A stretch of DNA of 64,000 bases from Edolisoma coerulescens (GCA_013397115.1 VWZW01004863.1:558001-622000), one strand, 5' to 3'. Counted from the first letter of the stretch, positions 1 through 13,376 are shown. Made by a program: numbers and translations. Notes: generated from the letters alone by a model not told the origin.

Positions 1-408
1 ACTGCCAAATGGATGTCAGGCATGGTTGGATTTTGGGGGAATTGTTTCTTTATTTTGAGTATACAATAGGCTATGTGCATTATACACACATCTTTTAGTT
101 GTCTACCAGAAAGACGGGTCTTTGTTTTTGATTGTTTCTAACTTTATTTAACTTTCTGGTTTTGGACTGAAATATTTCATTACAGCTGCTTGCTTGAGGT
201 TAAATATGGTTCATCTGTTTCCAAGAAAGAGACTGGGGAAATAATACATTCTTCTCTGTTAAGCATGAGCCCAGGAATGGGTAGGAAAGGGAAGAAACTG
301 GTAGAAGCCAGTTGAGAGAAGATGGGATCTAAGCAAAAAGGAGCTACAGTGAAGAGCTAGAAATTAATAAACAGTTTGGAATTATGTCAGTGGAAGACAG
401 ACATCAAT

Positions 409-478
409 GGATGGACTCAATGATTCTTGTGAGTCCTTTCCAACTCAGCATATTCTGGGATTCTGGGATTCTCTGATA
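409..478 (+). repeat. CR1 LINE 3' terminal fragment
   Basis: This is the extreme 3' end of a CR1 retrotransposon. It reads GGACTCAATGATTCTTGTGA, then a CTTTCCAACTCAGCATATTC stretch, and ends in octamers of the ATTCTGGG type, as avian CR1 copies do (usually ATTCTATG). Only the last ~70 bases are present, so it is strongly 5'-truncated. Its ATATGCTGAGTTGGAA signature (reverse complement) is shared with the tiny CR1 piece at 52647-52678, suggesting the same subfamily. Confidence 0.85.
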
Positions 479-705
479 TGGGCTTAATTTGGAGAAAACA
501 GGTAGAAAGATGATCCCATATAAACATATGGTTTCCAAAACTTAGTGTTCTTCTTTTGTTTGTAAACATCAGTGAAACCCTTCGGACAACTTCTTGTCTG
601 CATCCAACTCCTCTGTCCATCTCCCATCTCTGTGCCCTGCTGGCTCTATAGCAGGGATCTTTATAATAAGTAAAACGGGGCCAGAGCACCAGCTTGAGCC
701 TTGAC

Positions 706-814
706 CTGCACTCATCCAGCTCTCTGATCAGCGTGGCCTCTGACACATCAGTGGTCTGGGCCAGCCAGTGCTCCTTGAAACAGTGCCTGAGGGAGTAAAT
801 GCCAGAGACCATTC
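706..814 (-). CDS. Candidate internal coding exon, gene not recognised
   Basis: On the minus strand an open segment of 109 bases is bounded by a pyrimidine-rich acceptor (CTTCTTCAG, positions 815-823, preceded by more T/C) and a donor (CAG|GTCAAG, GT at 705-704). Read in the open frame it encodes about 35 residues starting MVSGIYSLRHCF and ending IRELDEC; the upstream exon would end after codon base 1 and this one after codon base 2. It is far richer in G+C than the surroundings and most codons end in G or C, which is typical of bird coding sequence and unlike the AT-rich background. I do not recognise the protein, and it has no evident membrane segment or catalytic motif. The frame stays open past the donor into the CR1 tail at 409-478, which I take to be chance. 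A pseudogene or non-coding exon is possible. Confidence 0.45.
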
Positions 815-1025
815 CTGAAGAAGCAGTGTGAACAAGATAAAAGAAAGTTAGTCTCCCTCCACAGTTTGCCATTATTATCTCAACATGTTTTCACCAATGA
901 ATTCTCCCATGTGCTGCCATGTCTTATCCTAGAGTATGGCACAGAAGCAGTTATGTACTATAAAAACTACCTCCATTAGCAGCTGCAGTCCACTCTCCTA
1001 TTATTTCAGACTTCAAACCAGAAAA

Positions 1026-1072
1026 TGAAACCAACAAAAAACCCCCAAAAAACCACAAACCCAACCAAACAA
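1026..1072. repeat. A/C-rich low-complexity tract
   Basis: Runs of A broken by CC/CCC/CCCCC, ending in CCAACCAAAC-type units. It is the same kind of tract as at 11266 and 28139. Confidence 0.7.
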
Positions 1073-2406
1073 TAACTTAGCTTTAGAGCCCTGTGGCTGC
1101 TTTATGGGGCTCAGAGAAGATCTAAGAGAATGTCATCTACCTTCAGAACTAAGAAATGTACCCTGTGCCTATTTTATATCAATGCTGATAGACAATACAC
1201 GTTACTGGTACTGTTAATTCAAATGGCAGTCATCTTTGTGACAAAGATGTAAAATCGTCTTAAAATTCTTCTGTGTTCATATTGCTATTGAAGTCATGGG
1301 ATTTATCATTTTTCCAGCTGCTAGCTTTCCTGCTGCGCCCCAAAAAAGTAAAATTACTAATCAAGCCATACACTTGAGGAGCATGGTTTCCATTCAAGTC
1401 GTGTCTCATGATGGGTTCAGGCTGCCTCCTTTCCCTCTATAAGTACACATGGCATTTCTTTCAACCACCCAGGTATCTGTCTGCCCAGCATTTGTTTGTT
1501 ATTTTCCAACCTTATTTGAAATCAGAGAAATAACTTCTGGGTTCAAATGTTAAGAGCAGGGATGCTCAGTTAGCATTATTCTGCACTATCATGTATTTAG
1601 GGAGTCATATTGAAAAAAAAAAGGTGTTAGAAGAATATTATTAAGGTGGCAAAGTTGAGATGGAAAATTGAGACAGGGCTGTTCAGTGGGCAAGGCTATA
1701 CTTATATGAGCAGACACTATTATGGTCAAAGCTGGCAGGGTCATAGCTCATTTGCTGGGCAGTTAAATCCTCAGTGGTGAATTAAAGAAGCAGAAGGTCT
1801 ACAGAAAAGTTTGTTTCTTGAATTATACTCTGAAAAACTGAATTTCATTACTAAACAGTACCAAAAATTCCTAAATCATTGTACACAAGTAATTCTAGAC
1901 TTTTCACAAATCATTCATTTAGGAACTCCTCATTTTCTTAAGGAACCTAAAATCTAAGGTTGTGCTACTTCTCTGTATGTCAGCCTAACTTCACTGTGCT
2001 TTGCCCTGTGTCAGGAATTGTCTGACGTGAATTCTCTTAATCAGTGGAAAAGGAGGTGAACTCCAAAAGAAGCAGTACAAAATGGTAAATACCAACAATC
2101 TGCACTAAGAAGTTATTGCAGGTTTCTGAGAGTTCTTCCCTCCTGCTGATTTCTGTTCAGAGGAAGGCTTTTCTTAACTATTTGTCTTTTCTCTTTACCA
2201 GGCTTGTTAGTGCATCTCCTCATTGTTTATTATAGTTGTGACTCGGGTGCTCATCATAATGTGCCTTTTTCCACTGAAATATCTCAGCAACTTTTGTACT
2301 TCTCTATTTTAAAATGCTGTAAACAAAATGCCTAGGAGGCCAACCACTGTTCAGATGACTTAAAAACCCAATCCAATTCTAGTGAAGCAAATGAGAATTT
2401 CTGTAG

Positions 2407-2456
2407 CTTTTTTCTTTTTTTAATTTTCTTTTTCTTTTTTTTTTTTTTCTTTTAAG
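2407..2456. repeat. T-rich (polypyrimidine) tract
   Basis: About 50 bases of nearly pure T with scattered C, ending in CTTTTAAGG. It is simple low-complexity sequence. If transcribed on the plus strand it could serve as a polypyrimidine tract, but no exon follows it. Confidence 0.7.
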
Positions 2457-3125
2457 GAAAAAGCATGACTCTGAAAATTTCTAAATTTGAGGATGATATC
2501 TTAGTCCAACTGAAATGACTTAACATTTTGGATTTTTTTAATGACTAGAATTTAACACTTCGAATTTTTGTGGCATATGATGGTTTTCAATTCTTCAACC
2601 ATCAAAACTTCTCAAAATATTGGAATTCATCTGTTCACCTGATCAGTGTTACTGAAGGGGCAGTCAACTGTTTTTATGTGCATATGACGAGTGTTCTATG
2701 ATTAATAGAAAAACAAAACAATGTTAAGAATACTGGGTATATTTATAATTAAAACTTCTGAAATTCCTTTGAGTGTGATATGTATTTCATCTGTTCCAGC
2801 TACTGGTAATGAATAAAGTTTCCTAAAACAACTGCTGAATTAGAGTGTGAAAGATATTTCCTGTATTCTTTTGTGTTCTGATTGCAACTTGTTAGCAAGT
2901 TATATGTGTTTATATATTCTTATATATGTTTATATATGCTTTATCCAAAACACTGATGTCACCTATAGGGAGTACCTGAAGAAATAAAAATTTCACATAA
3001 GGCAATATCCACATGAGTACATTATTGGTTTAACAGAGATGGGCAGCATCTTCCCTAGGCTTGAATAGCTCATTATAAAAATGTAGTCTTGGTGAGGATT
3101 TTTTAACAGAGTATTTTCTGGAGAC

Positions 3126-3158
3126 TTAAAATGTACTTTGAAGCGTCCTACATTTTAA
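3126..3158. repeat. Perfect inverted repeat (10-bp arms)
   Basis: TTAAAATGTA at 3126-3135 pairs exactly with TACATTTTAA at 3149-3158 across a 13-base loop. No terminal features of a MITE were seen around it. Confidence 0.6.
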
Positions 3159-3863
3159 AACACTACTGGATAGAAAGTGGTCATTCTGGACTTCTTTGAT
3201 ATCTGGGGTTCATTTTTTGCAAGAGAGTCCTGTGTTATAAGCAGATTGTTTTAATTATCATTCACATTTTATCATTTCTCTATCAGTCATTTTGTCGTAT
3301 GTTCAATAACTGCTACTATTGAGCGCTGCTGGAAACTTTTTAGTTGAGCATGTTCAGAAGAAGCAAAATAGGTTTCTTATGTGTGAGGGCAAAGACAAAA
3401 ACTGAGATAGTCTTGTAATTGCAGTCTTTATTTTGATGCATTTATTGTGTATCACTGTCTGCAACATTGATACTACACTCAATTTTTATACTTGCTCTAT
3501 GTCACTGATGTATATTTATGTTGCAAACATTACTTGAATAGAAATGTTCTTTACTGCTTGTGCACTGAACTGAAGTCTACTAGTCATTTAGTTGTATTCC
3601 TTTTATATTCTTGCATAGCTGACAAAAGTAATCTAATTCTTGCAGTTAGTAATGCAAAGCTTAAATTGGAAACTCAGATCCTTGTCTCCTAAAAATAATT
3701 CCCTAATATTTTAGATCTACTAATCGGGTTATCAGAAGGGGCATATTATGAACTGCGATGTGGCATCACCTTGTTTTCGTGATTAACTTGCCTTACCAGG
3801 TTTTCAAGGAGATTCTGCTGCAGACGAGGTCTAAAGCATTAACTTTAATGGATTAATCAAGAT

Positions 3864-3876
3864 GAGAGAGAGAGAG
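3864..3876. repeat. (GA)n microsatellite
   Basis: Short uninterrupted GA repeat of about six units. Confidence 0.75.
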
Positions 3877-4360
3877 ACTGATCTGTCCAAATGTGCATTG
3901 ATTCATCTCAAAACCAGTTAAAAATGAGAATGCTACCAAAAGCCCAGCAGTTGTAGATTTATCAGTATATAAAACCTGAGAGACCAATTCATTCAAAATT
4001 GTCAGATTAGCGGATCAGATGCCATTTTCAAACCCAATTAGATGTGTTCCTCAAACAAGGAGAAAGTCATTTCTCTAAGGGCAGATTTTATCAAGTGCTT
4101 CTCAATAGTTTCTGGGATTAATGCTAAGTAATAAGTAGATTTATCACATTATTAACTTACTAATACCATATCAAACAAGCATCGCTCTCCTTTGCCCTAC
4201 TGTAATAGCTACATTTCTGATGTCATGCTTATTTTTGTTTAAAATTTTAATTAAAATTCCAGACATAAAGAAGAGAAAGTGCTTTGGGCTTGTTAGGTTG
4301 TATTTTTATTTTAGTTCTGACATCAATGTTCGTGTCTTTATTTTATATATCTTTTCTCTA

Positions 4361-4752
4361 ATGAGGAGCAGCTGAGGTAACTAGGATTGTTTAGCCTGGA
4401 AAAAAGGAGGCTCAAGTGAAATCTTACTGTTCTCTACAACTACCTGAAAGGAGATGATAGTCCAGTGAGGGTCAGCCTCTTCTCCCAAGTAACAAGTGAT
4501 GGGACAGGAGGAATTGTCCTCAAGTTGCACTAGGGAGGTTTAGATTAGATATTAAGAAAAATTTCATCTCAGAAAGGATTGTCAAGCACTGGCACAGGGA
4601 GGTGGTGTAGTAAGCATCCCTGGAGGTGTTTAAAGACATGTAGTTGTGACATTTAGGGACATGGCTCAGTGCTGGACTTGGTTAGTGTTGGACTCAATGA
4701 TCTTAAAAGTCTTTTCCAATCTAAAAGCTTTGATGATTCTATGTTTCTATGA
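4361..4752 (+). repeat. CR1 LINE 3' end (about 390 bp)
   Basis: A long, clearly recognisable CR1 3' segment. Landmarks in order are TTTAGCCTGGAAAAAAGGAG near 4391, CTACAACTACCTGAAAGGAG near 4435, TCTTCTCCCAAGTAACAAG near 4478, TCCCTGGAGGTGTTTAAAGA near 4617, and GGACTCAATGATCTTAAAAG near 4690. It ends in two ATTCTATG/TTCTATGA octamers. This covers the end of the CR1 ORF2 and its short 3' untranslated region, which are conserved across birds. It is 5'-truncated and diverged, with no intact reading frame. The 4646-4837 open frame is only a by-product of this repeat. Confidence 0.95.
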
Positions 4753-5741
4753 TACTGTGTTTGCACTTTTGAATGTCTGGTTTTGCTTTTCTGCAGGCAG
4801 GTGGCTACCTTTCACTGCCTGTCAGATCCTCTCTTGAAACACAAGCTCAGTCAGGCAGTACTAGGAAGATACATATTTTTTGGTATAAAATCTTGCATAG
4901 TTTCCTATGGGTAGAAAGACCATCTCTTTCATAGCTTTCATACGAGGCACAGTACTACGGTTTTACTGCCTAGTCTTTGATCCTAATGTGGTTTTAGTAT
5001 CTAAAAAGAGATGCTTCAGGGAATCAGGAGCTCCAGTGTGTTGATGCTGTTATTCCATGACTGCATAGGGCTGCACAACCTGGGTAGAAGCTTCTCCTAA
5101 GGCTTACAATATCACTTGTTTGGATCTGTCCCAGGGAGGCTTTAGGTTACCCTTAAGGCACTTTGTCTCGTTCTTTTTTTTTTTTTTTCTGAAGTGTAAA
5201 CTTTCCTCTGAGACTTTCAGTTGTAAAGATTATACATCATTATCCTCATTAAGAAACCAACAGGGAACTTGCTCAAAAACAAGCTCAAATGAATGAATTA
5301 TCATAATTATTAATTTATTTTATGCTTGAAGAGTGTGTTACCCTCCTATCTTTTCAGAAAACAGCAGCTGGCTTGTGTTCGCTTTGTCTGTTTATTTTTC
5401 CTAAAGAGCTGTACAGAATTGTGAGCCATTTTGTTCTCTGCAGAACAACACTGTAAATCTCTAGGTCTTTAAACTTAAGTCTGAGTCTCTTTTTCTCTCA
5501 TCAGTCTTATTTTTAATGTACAACATCTTAATGCCTGGTGCTGGACGCATGATTTATTTGTGATAGTTTGCTGCAGTGTAGGATTTTATTAGCTATACTA
5601 ATAGAAACTCATCACCTTTACCTTTGCTGTGGGAGGTGAAAGAGCTTAATTCTCTCTGACTCAAACAGTACTAATCTGCAAGCACAACTGAGCCAGGAGA
5701 TGTTATTTGTCATTCCTCTGTATAAACTCAGACTGAAAAAG

Positions 5742-5760
5742 ATATATATATATATATATT
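5742..5760. repeat. (TA)n microsatellite
   Basis: About nine AT/TA units in a row after GAAAAAG. A second AT-rich patch follows. Confidence 0.8.
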
Positions 5761-8700
5761 AATATTTTACTATAAAAATACTTAGCAAGGAGATTATATA
5801 TTATCTTTCTTCTCTTCTACTTCTCTGAGGGGTCTAAAAGCATGTTGTATTATACAGCCTTTATGGTTTACTTTTTTATTTATTACCGTGACATTAAGTG
5901 TAATAATAACCGAAAGGTCAGTAAATCAAAATCTTTTACCTATTCTTGATTAGTTACTGACAATTCTGTCCTTTCAAAGGCTTTGCCCATATGGTGAGAG
6001 TGGAAACATCAATTTGTATACAATTTTTATTTTTGAATGATATTCTATAAAGCTGACTATGGACAAGTTACAAATAGAACCGTACATGCTTGTAAGTATA
6101 ATTAATTTTCAAAGGGAAATCAAAGTAGGATGTAGGAAAGGAAAGAGGGGAAGGCAACCAAACTAATACTGTATGAAAATCATATTAGTTTTGGACACAT
6201 AATTTCTCACCAAGTGTACAGTCAAGATTTCTTTTACATTTTCTTCAAGGCTCATTTTCCTCTTGACTATAAATGTGACAGATTCTTTGATGACTCTGGG
6301 GTCTCTTGTGATGGGCTGCTGGCTCACTTATAAGCTGCCTTACTTCACTTGATTCATCCTGCAGAGCTCCTGTTCACCTTTGCTTTCATAGAATGTTATC
6401 CCAGAGAATTGAGTCGAGTAAACAGAAGAGTCCGCCTTCAGAGAACTGGGGGAAAAAAGCATTTCTCACAGCATATTAGAATAGTCAGGAATTGTCGAAA
6501 GGAGGTGGCCATAAATGCACAGTTCAGATAACCTCAGTTACTCATGTGAATGACAATTGAGTAGCAGTATTGAATAGGCTTCTTGTGGAAGTTACACTCC
6601 TACCTTATTACCAGACTGCTATGTTTATTTTATCGACATATACATTTTGCAAGTCTGCATTTATTTGTCCATTGATATTTTGACTAATCCATATTAATGA
6701 AATTATATACAGAAAACTGTAACTTAATTACATTGTAAGCAGGAGTGACGCATTGCAAAGTCATCTTAATGTACTTGCACTTCCCTGGAGACTATTGGCA
6801 GCATCTGTTAATCTACTCACCATTGTATTAGAAGTGATTAAAAAAACCAGCCGAAAGCCAAGACCTCCCTCCTATCAGTCACACAGCTGTAAGAATGTAG
6901 TGCATTTTACTTTACATTGAGAAGAAATTTGAAATAGAAGTCAATGATGTATAGGAAATGGCCGAATAAAACCCTTATTGTGTGTGTTTGAAAACATAAC
7001 CATCCTATTTTTTATCTTGCCTTTGAAATTTTCATTATTTGGAAGTCATAAATTCAGAATAAAAGTAGTTAGAACTACTGAACACATCCTTCAGTCCTCC
7101 AAAACACACCTTCAAAGAATGGCAGAGGTAACAAACTGGTTGTTCTTCCTTTAGCACTGAAAAAACCTGGTTCAAATCACAGCTGTGGTCAAGAAGTTCA
7201 AATTATTCTACTATTTCTCTTCAACATAGTATGTCATTATATGAAGTTAAGAATAGTTTTAATGGCTATTATTATATTTGCATTTGAGCACGTATTTTAT
7301 CATAATACACTTTCCCATTTGATAGTACATTTCCTAACTGATCATTGCATTGCAAAGACAAACATGAGGCAAAAACATAGAGGCAAGAAAGTGTATACAA
7401 AGATATAGAAAAATCTGTGTGTTTGTCAGCATATGCTATGATTCTAGGAGTAACTTCAATTACAATTGGAACTGATAAACCCAGGGAAATTTCGTATTCT
7501 CCTACCTGAATTACAAGAATTGGATGATGTTTACTCTCTCTCTTGTTTTGCTTTTTATTTTTGGGGGGGAAATAAGGCTTGGGAATCATAGCCTAAAAGA
7601 CAGAGAGCAAAAGAAATCCAGTTTACAAAAAGGAAATTATAGCCTAAGATTTATGAACCTTATTGATTATCATCCTGTAATACTAAAAGTTACACTTGAG
7701 AACAGTTTTAATATTTTGAAGTGTTAGAGTTTTGGGGAGAGTTGGATTGGTGGTGGGAGTGTATTTTTCTGTCAAAAGAACAAGGAAAAAAAAGTCTCAA
7801 ATTATAGGCCATCTAGGAAATTATAGTCCATCCATCACATAATATGGCATGCTGTATTGTCATATGTTGATTCTAGAAGAAAAGTATTTTTAAAAAAATC
7901 CTGGTGGTACTATTTTCTCCTTATACATTTATTCCTCGATCTGGCCCCTTCTATGCTTTTAATCCCTTGTAATCACTTTTATATATTGCAGTCTTCAAAG
8001 CGATTGTGAGGGTAAATCAAGGTAAGTGAAATGAAGAGGATGCTTATGATGGAGTTCAGCTTGTATAGAAGTAAATGTGCATTGAGTCTAAATTAAATAC
8101 TCATTATACAAGCAGAACACGCTGTTTTGAATTGCTAGAAATAATCATGAGGACTGGAAATGTTTTTCATTCCAGAACAGCTACAGTGTTTTAGTGTACA
8201 GAAATACTGCAGATTTTTTCTCTTTTTGAGGAAATTGGAGATTTTCTGAAAGTGAATACACCTACAGCTTTTAGTTCTATTACCTATTGTGGGCAGGTGT
8301 TCTTGTGATAAGTATAGTTTAGAGAAGACAGGTATTTAATTGGTTCAGAAATCTATTCTCAGCTTGTAGTACAGGTGGGCTTCCTGAGAAATAAGGAAGA
8401 CAGTAGGAGCAACCTCTTTATGTTCTTTTCTATAAACTAAATTGTTCCTGTGTAAGATTTTTTAAAAGCTTTCATCCTTTTTAGCCCTGTTAGATGGCAC
8501 AGTTGCAGCCTTCCTGGTCTTTCTGGTAATATTTAAAATAGAAACCATTGGAGAAGTGGCAGAAAAAAAAGTGAGGTCATATATTTGCTTCGCCGGCATG
8601 TACCGAGTTCTGGTGAGAGAAAAAGTTGTTTATGCAATAGCCATTAAGAAATTCTGGAGAACTAATGCTAGAAAAACTGCAAGGGCTCTATGGAGTGTTA

Positions 8701-9206
8701 ACTCCATATCAATCAGTCCCTATTAGGATTGCCATAACATGGTGTTTATTGTTAAAGGAAAAGCACTGTTTAAAAAACTAAAAGACTGACACAAGGCATT
8801 TCATATTTGTAGGGATCCTGCCAGTTTATGCCTTATGCAAGTCAAGATTGGGTTTGTCCCAATTGTCCTTGCTCAGCTTTTGCTTCTCATTTGCTAAATG
8901 TAGCAATGTTAACTGTAAAGTTCACCCCTGCAATGAGAGCTGCACTGAAAGCATCTGTGCAGGAAAGAGATGCTTAGAATTTGTTCATGTTTGCAAGTAA
9001 AATGCAGCCCTTTGTCTTTAGGAAACAAAGGTAAAAAGGCATTAAAGCCATCAAGAAGATGAAACAAAACAAACAATATACTGTTCAAAAATATGCGTAA
9101 ATAATTTCTGACCTTAAGAGTGGATGTGAAACACAGAGGTTTTCATTTTCAGTCAGTTACTCTGTTACAGTGTTCTGTAAGGCTAAGAAAGTAGCTAATT
9201 TTAAAA

Positions 9207-9244
9207 AAAGAAAAAAAAAATAACCAAACAATTTTTTTTTTTTA
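9207..9244. repeat. Poly-A run facing poly-T run
   Basis: Two A runs (7 and 10 bases) separated by G are followed, after about 12 bases, by a T run of about 12 bases. The two can pair as a weak A-T hairpin. It may be two simple tails or slippage products. No SINE or processed-gene body is attached. Confidence 0.6.
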
Positions 9245-11265
9245 AAGCAATTAATTTTTTACGTTGTTATTGTAGTTGCCTAGTGAGAACTGGAACTTAA
9301 TGTCTTTCTGTGTTGGCCATTAGTACAACCTTATGCTAATAGGAGTCACATTTTCAACTGAGAAGGACAGGATGTACTATAAATAATAGTTTGAGAGCTG
9401 GAGATCAAAGTGAACAAATACTTTGTTCACTTCTTGCCTTATCTTTATTTCATCTGTTGTTTGGTGCTTTCATATGCACTGTTCAACTCATTTGCAAGGG
9501 TCTAGATCATGGAATGTACCAAAGGCAAAAAATACAAGTAAAACTAGTATCAGGTTTTGATATGGATCCACTAATACACTTTTTTTTTTGCATAAAATAC
9601 CACTATCTGAGTCAACAGGAGGCATTGTTCAGTGTTGTAGAACTATTCTTTGTCTCTATACAAGTCAACCTTCAATGGCTCAATTAACAGTATTTAGATC
9701 CCTTCTTTTTGTACAGCTCTTAATACAAGTATTCACATATTCATCGTTTGACTCTTCATTTTGTTTATGTTTAAAGTAACAAGTAGTCCTAGATGCAGGG
9801 AGATCTTAAATCTGTGTATTTAATTTAAAAAATGTGCAAACTTATTTTTTAACTGCACTTCTTTCTTAAGGAGAGGGTTTTTTAAAATTTTGAATTAATA
9901 ACATAAACCTTAACTATGGGGTCTAATATTTCCAAGGGGATTACAGTATTTTATATCAAAGGGAACTCTGAATACATCCATTAACTAAATATTTTCTTTC
10001 AGTTCATAAGAACACCAGTACAACATTAACTCTTCTTCATTAGTCTGACAAATCTATTCCATGACTTTACTTCTCAGATATTCCACAATACAAAATGTAA
10101 ACCTGAGATGTGAGTTGAAATGTCTTTTCAGTCTACTTTGATGACCTTGGACAGGTGGACCTGGATTCATCTTCCTTAACTTCAGATGACTACATCTCAG
10201 CTAGCCATCCTAAACTCCCTCTACTTATTGGAGAGAAATAAGCACTACTGGACTTGGTTCATCTGAATTGCTTTAGATGGCCACTTTTAGATGAGATAAA
10301 TATCTGAAGTTGCACAGGATATATTCCATTCTCTTTGTTACATTGCCCTTCTGGGAAATGAGAAAATGGTGCTGTTCTGTAGCTGCCATACCAACATAAA
10401 AGGAGGGATAAATAATAGTAAAAGGTGATGAAACTGGATAGTCCATCAACCCCAAAGATTCTGATTTATCTGTCCCAATAAATGTGCAGCAGTGTGGACA
10501 ATGAGTCAAACAAGAGGGAACTTACAGAAATGGGATGAGTAATACATGACTGTGGTCTATGACATTGATCTGAAGTGCTGATGCACTCCATGAAGCATAG
10601 CAGGATGGGACAACTGGAAACTAACACAAGGCAGGATCATCTCACCAAATTAGGATTATTTTCAATTAAGGATTTTTTTTTCGTATGCATATACTCCATG
10701 TAATATTTATAAGATTATTGATGTTATCAACACATGCTTCAACAAACCAGTTTGGCTATAGTAAAACTGTAGGGTAACAAAACTTTTCATCACTCAGGTA
10801 AGGCCTAACAAAGTGAGAGGAATGGAAAGAGTAAGAAAAGGTGAAATTGTTTTCTCCTTCTTTCTTTTTTCTCTACAATTGAAAAATAAAGGGAGTGCTT
10901 AGTTAAGGTTGCTAAAACTGCCTTCATGACACTGATTGACTGACTCCATTGTAGTTGGTTGGTTATATTTCAAGACTAAAACTGAAGCTTCTCTGGAGAG
11001 TATGTGAATTAGGTCTCTATAGGTAGTGAGCCAAGGATTAAAATTTAATAGGTATTATATTCTTTCCCATGGAAAAGAAATGTTTCTCAAGATGCACTTG
11101 AAGATAAATGAATAGTAAGAGGGTCTTTTTTGTTGTTGTTAGTAAATTCAGAAAAGAAGTTTATCAGATCTTTTCTTCTTTAAGAGTGTAAGCAGGAGAA
11201 AATTCAGTAACATGCAATCAAAATGTCAGATTAGCTGAAATGGAAATGGGAATACTCTTGTTAGC

Positions 11266-11381
11266 AAAAAAACCCAAACCAAACCAAACCAAACCAAACA
11301 AAAAAAACCCCAACCAAACAAAAAACAAACAAACAAACAAGAACAAAAAAACCAACCAAAAAAAAACCCACCCAAAAAACC
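11266..11381. repeat. A/C-rich low-complexity tract (AAACC units)
   Basis: About 115 bases made only of A and C with one stray G. It starts as AAACC repeats, passes through AAAC units and ends in A runs with CC/CCC. The 133-codon plus-strand open frame at 11240-11641 and the minus-strand frame at 11218-11445 exist only because this tract lacks stops in most frames. Similar tracts lie at 28139 (same strand) and 48557 (opposite strand). Confidence 0.85.
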
Positions 11382-13376
11382 TAAAATCAAATAGTTGCTC
11401 AGCCTTTGCCAGTAGGAAATTTCTCACTGAATCGTATGAAACCAAGCTTTTATATCTTGTTTTCTCAGAGTACGCAATGTCAGTTTATTTTCTTTGTTGG
11501 CATATTCTGCCAGAATTTGTTTTGAACGAGATATCATTTGAACTAACACTGTTGTTTTTTTCCCTATCCAGCAACACTGTAATAGTTACTGCCTTTGAGT
11601 TTTTTAAGCTTTGCGTTGATGACATTGGTCATACTACATGAATTTAAATAATCAGGTTTTGTGTCATTTCTAGGGTTAAAATATTTTAAGTTTTTTTCAA
11701 AATTATAAAATTCTTATCAGGATTTAGGAAGGAGTATACTAATAAAATTCTTTACTGCTATCCCACATCAAAATGTGATTACTTCATTCCAGCAAAATGT
11801 TATTTTTACCCTAAGAGGATATACAATACAATGTTCTGATGATATTTCCCTTTAGTATTATATCTAGCAGCCTTTTAGCATAATTTCATAAGTTATACAG
11901 TTCCTGCAGTAAGTGTGATTATTCACTTGTCATACTGTTCACTGTTCACTTAAGCAAATAGCCTCTAGTCATCATTTTGAAAGTAGATATGAAGAAGATT
12001 GCATTTCCATAATTAAAAATAAAAATAAAATCCCTCTTCTGTCTTAGTTTTTAAATTGCTGCTGTCAAAATTTACCAGAGGAAAATGATTGAAATACTTA
12101 AAAAAAATAATAATAATTCATAATACTTAGTCTTGGATGAATAATATAAAGGTAGAACATCACAAATTGTTATTTCCTCATTCTAATTAGATTAATAGAT
12201 TGTAAAAATCCTCAGTGCTTTTCATGAGTATTTTATGGTATGGCAATCATAAATCCCATGCATTTTTACCCTACTAAGCATATGGGATTGCTAATAGGTA
12301 GCTCAACAATCAATTTAATCATGCAATTTAATCTTTAAAATTAATATACTTTCACGGTAGCAATTCTAAAAAATAATAATCTTCAGGATTATGCTCATTT
12401 AAATTAAACTAGCTTCCAGTATTTGTCTTGTCTTCTGTTAAGATGAAGCCTGACTGGTAATGCTTTTCTTTCTTGGATCTACTCGTTACTGTGTTATAGA
12501 TGGAAAATGCTTTTTCTTTGCATATTTTATGTTACTCATGATATTTTCTTTGACTTCCAATTAACATTTATTCAACATTTCAGGTCTCACTGATATGTCC
12601 TTTTAAAACAATTGCAAGTTTAATAGGGCACAGAGCTGACATTTGTCTACAGATCAAACCAATTTCACAGGCAGAATTTTGATTTGAAATTATATAGTCT
12701 GAATGCAATCATCTAGCCTGTCTCTACACTTTAGCTTTAGGAATTGTATACCAGAGATAGGATAGTTCTGATACATGTCTGTGTGTGCATTTTTTATAGA
12801 TCATGCAGCTTTAGGAACTGAATGCATACTTGATCATATATTCTTGAATAGAAAGACATCATGAATGATATTTCTAAAGAAATGGGTAATACAACTCAGC
12901 ATAGCTATGTTAAGGTTATTAAAGATGTATCAATTTATGCCAGCTGCAATTCTGGCCAGTAAGGATAAAAGCAATCTTTTCTCTTATGCTTTATTGCTTA
13001 GTGTACAGTGAAGCATCCAGCACTAGGATTTAATGTTGACTATAGCAGCAGTAGCCTCCTGACTGACAGATATGGTTACTCCCTCCCCCACAAATGCTGT
13101 TCCATGCTCAGACTTTCATCTGTTGGCATATTCAAAATTAAAAACCTAGGTTTGAAGTATATAAATTTAATATTACAGTCCACGACCTCTATTTTATTCC
13201 ATCATAGCTATCATAAAGACACTTTAGGTTTTTAAGGTGGAATGTTTATAAAATCATTTTTCTGCTATTTTAAATAAGAAACACATCTGAAATTAATAGT
13301 ATAAAATACTATAAAAATAAAAAAAACCCCAAAACAACAAGATTGCTTCAACACAGCTACATTTAATTTTCTTTAC
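11382..13376. other. AT-rich non-coding stretch
   Basis: Nothing recognisable. It has A-rich patches near 12020 and 12105, and a short A/C patch at about 13316-13336. The open frame at 13008-13235 shows no splice context or family likeness. Confidence 0.6.

Larger units (their letters stand above)
815..4360. other. AT-rich non-coding stretch
   Basis: No gene or recognisable transposon was found. It contains an A/C-rich tract (1026-1072), a T-rich tract (about 2407-2456), a short ATATAT-rich patch near 2910-2940, a perfect 10-bp stem-loop (3126-3158) and a GA microsatellite (3864-3876). The open frame at 3492-3692 is short and has the composition expected by chance in AT-rich DNA. Confidence 0.6.
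4753..11265. other. AT-rich non-coding stretch
   Basis: No recognisable gene or transposon in about 6.5 kb. It has a T run at 5168-5189, a (TA)n repeat at 5742-5760 and an A-run/T-run pair at 9207-9244. A minus-strand open frame at 7272-7589 has a possible acceptor (TTGTAATTCAG ending about 7508) followed by about 75 open codons, but no convincing donor and AT-rich codon use, so I do not call it. The open frames at 9391-9687 and 10273-10509 also look like chance. Confidence 0.55.

Noticed and set aside
7140..7200. CCTGGTTCAAATCACAGCTG, reminiscent of the MIR core
   Set aside because: Only about 20 bases match, without the rest of the element.
7272..7589. 105-codon minus-strand open frame with a possible acceptor
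   Set aside because: No convincing donor before the stop, and AT-ending codons match the background. I mention it only as a possible site of the missing exon.
11240..11641. 133-codon plus-strand open frame rich in N, Q, T, K and P
   Set aside because: It is a translation of the A/C-only low-complexity tract.
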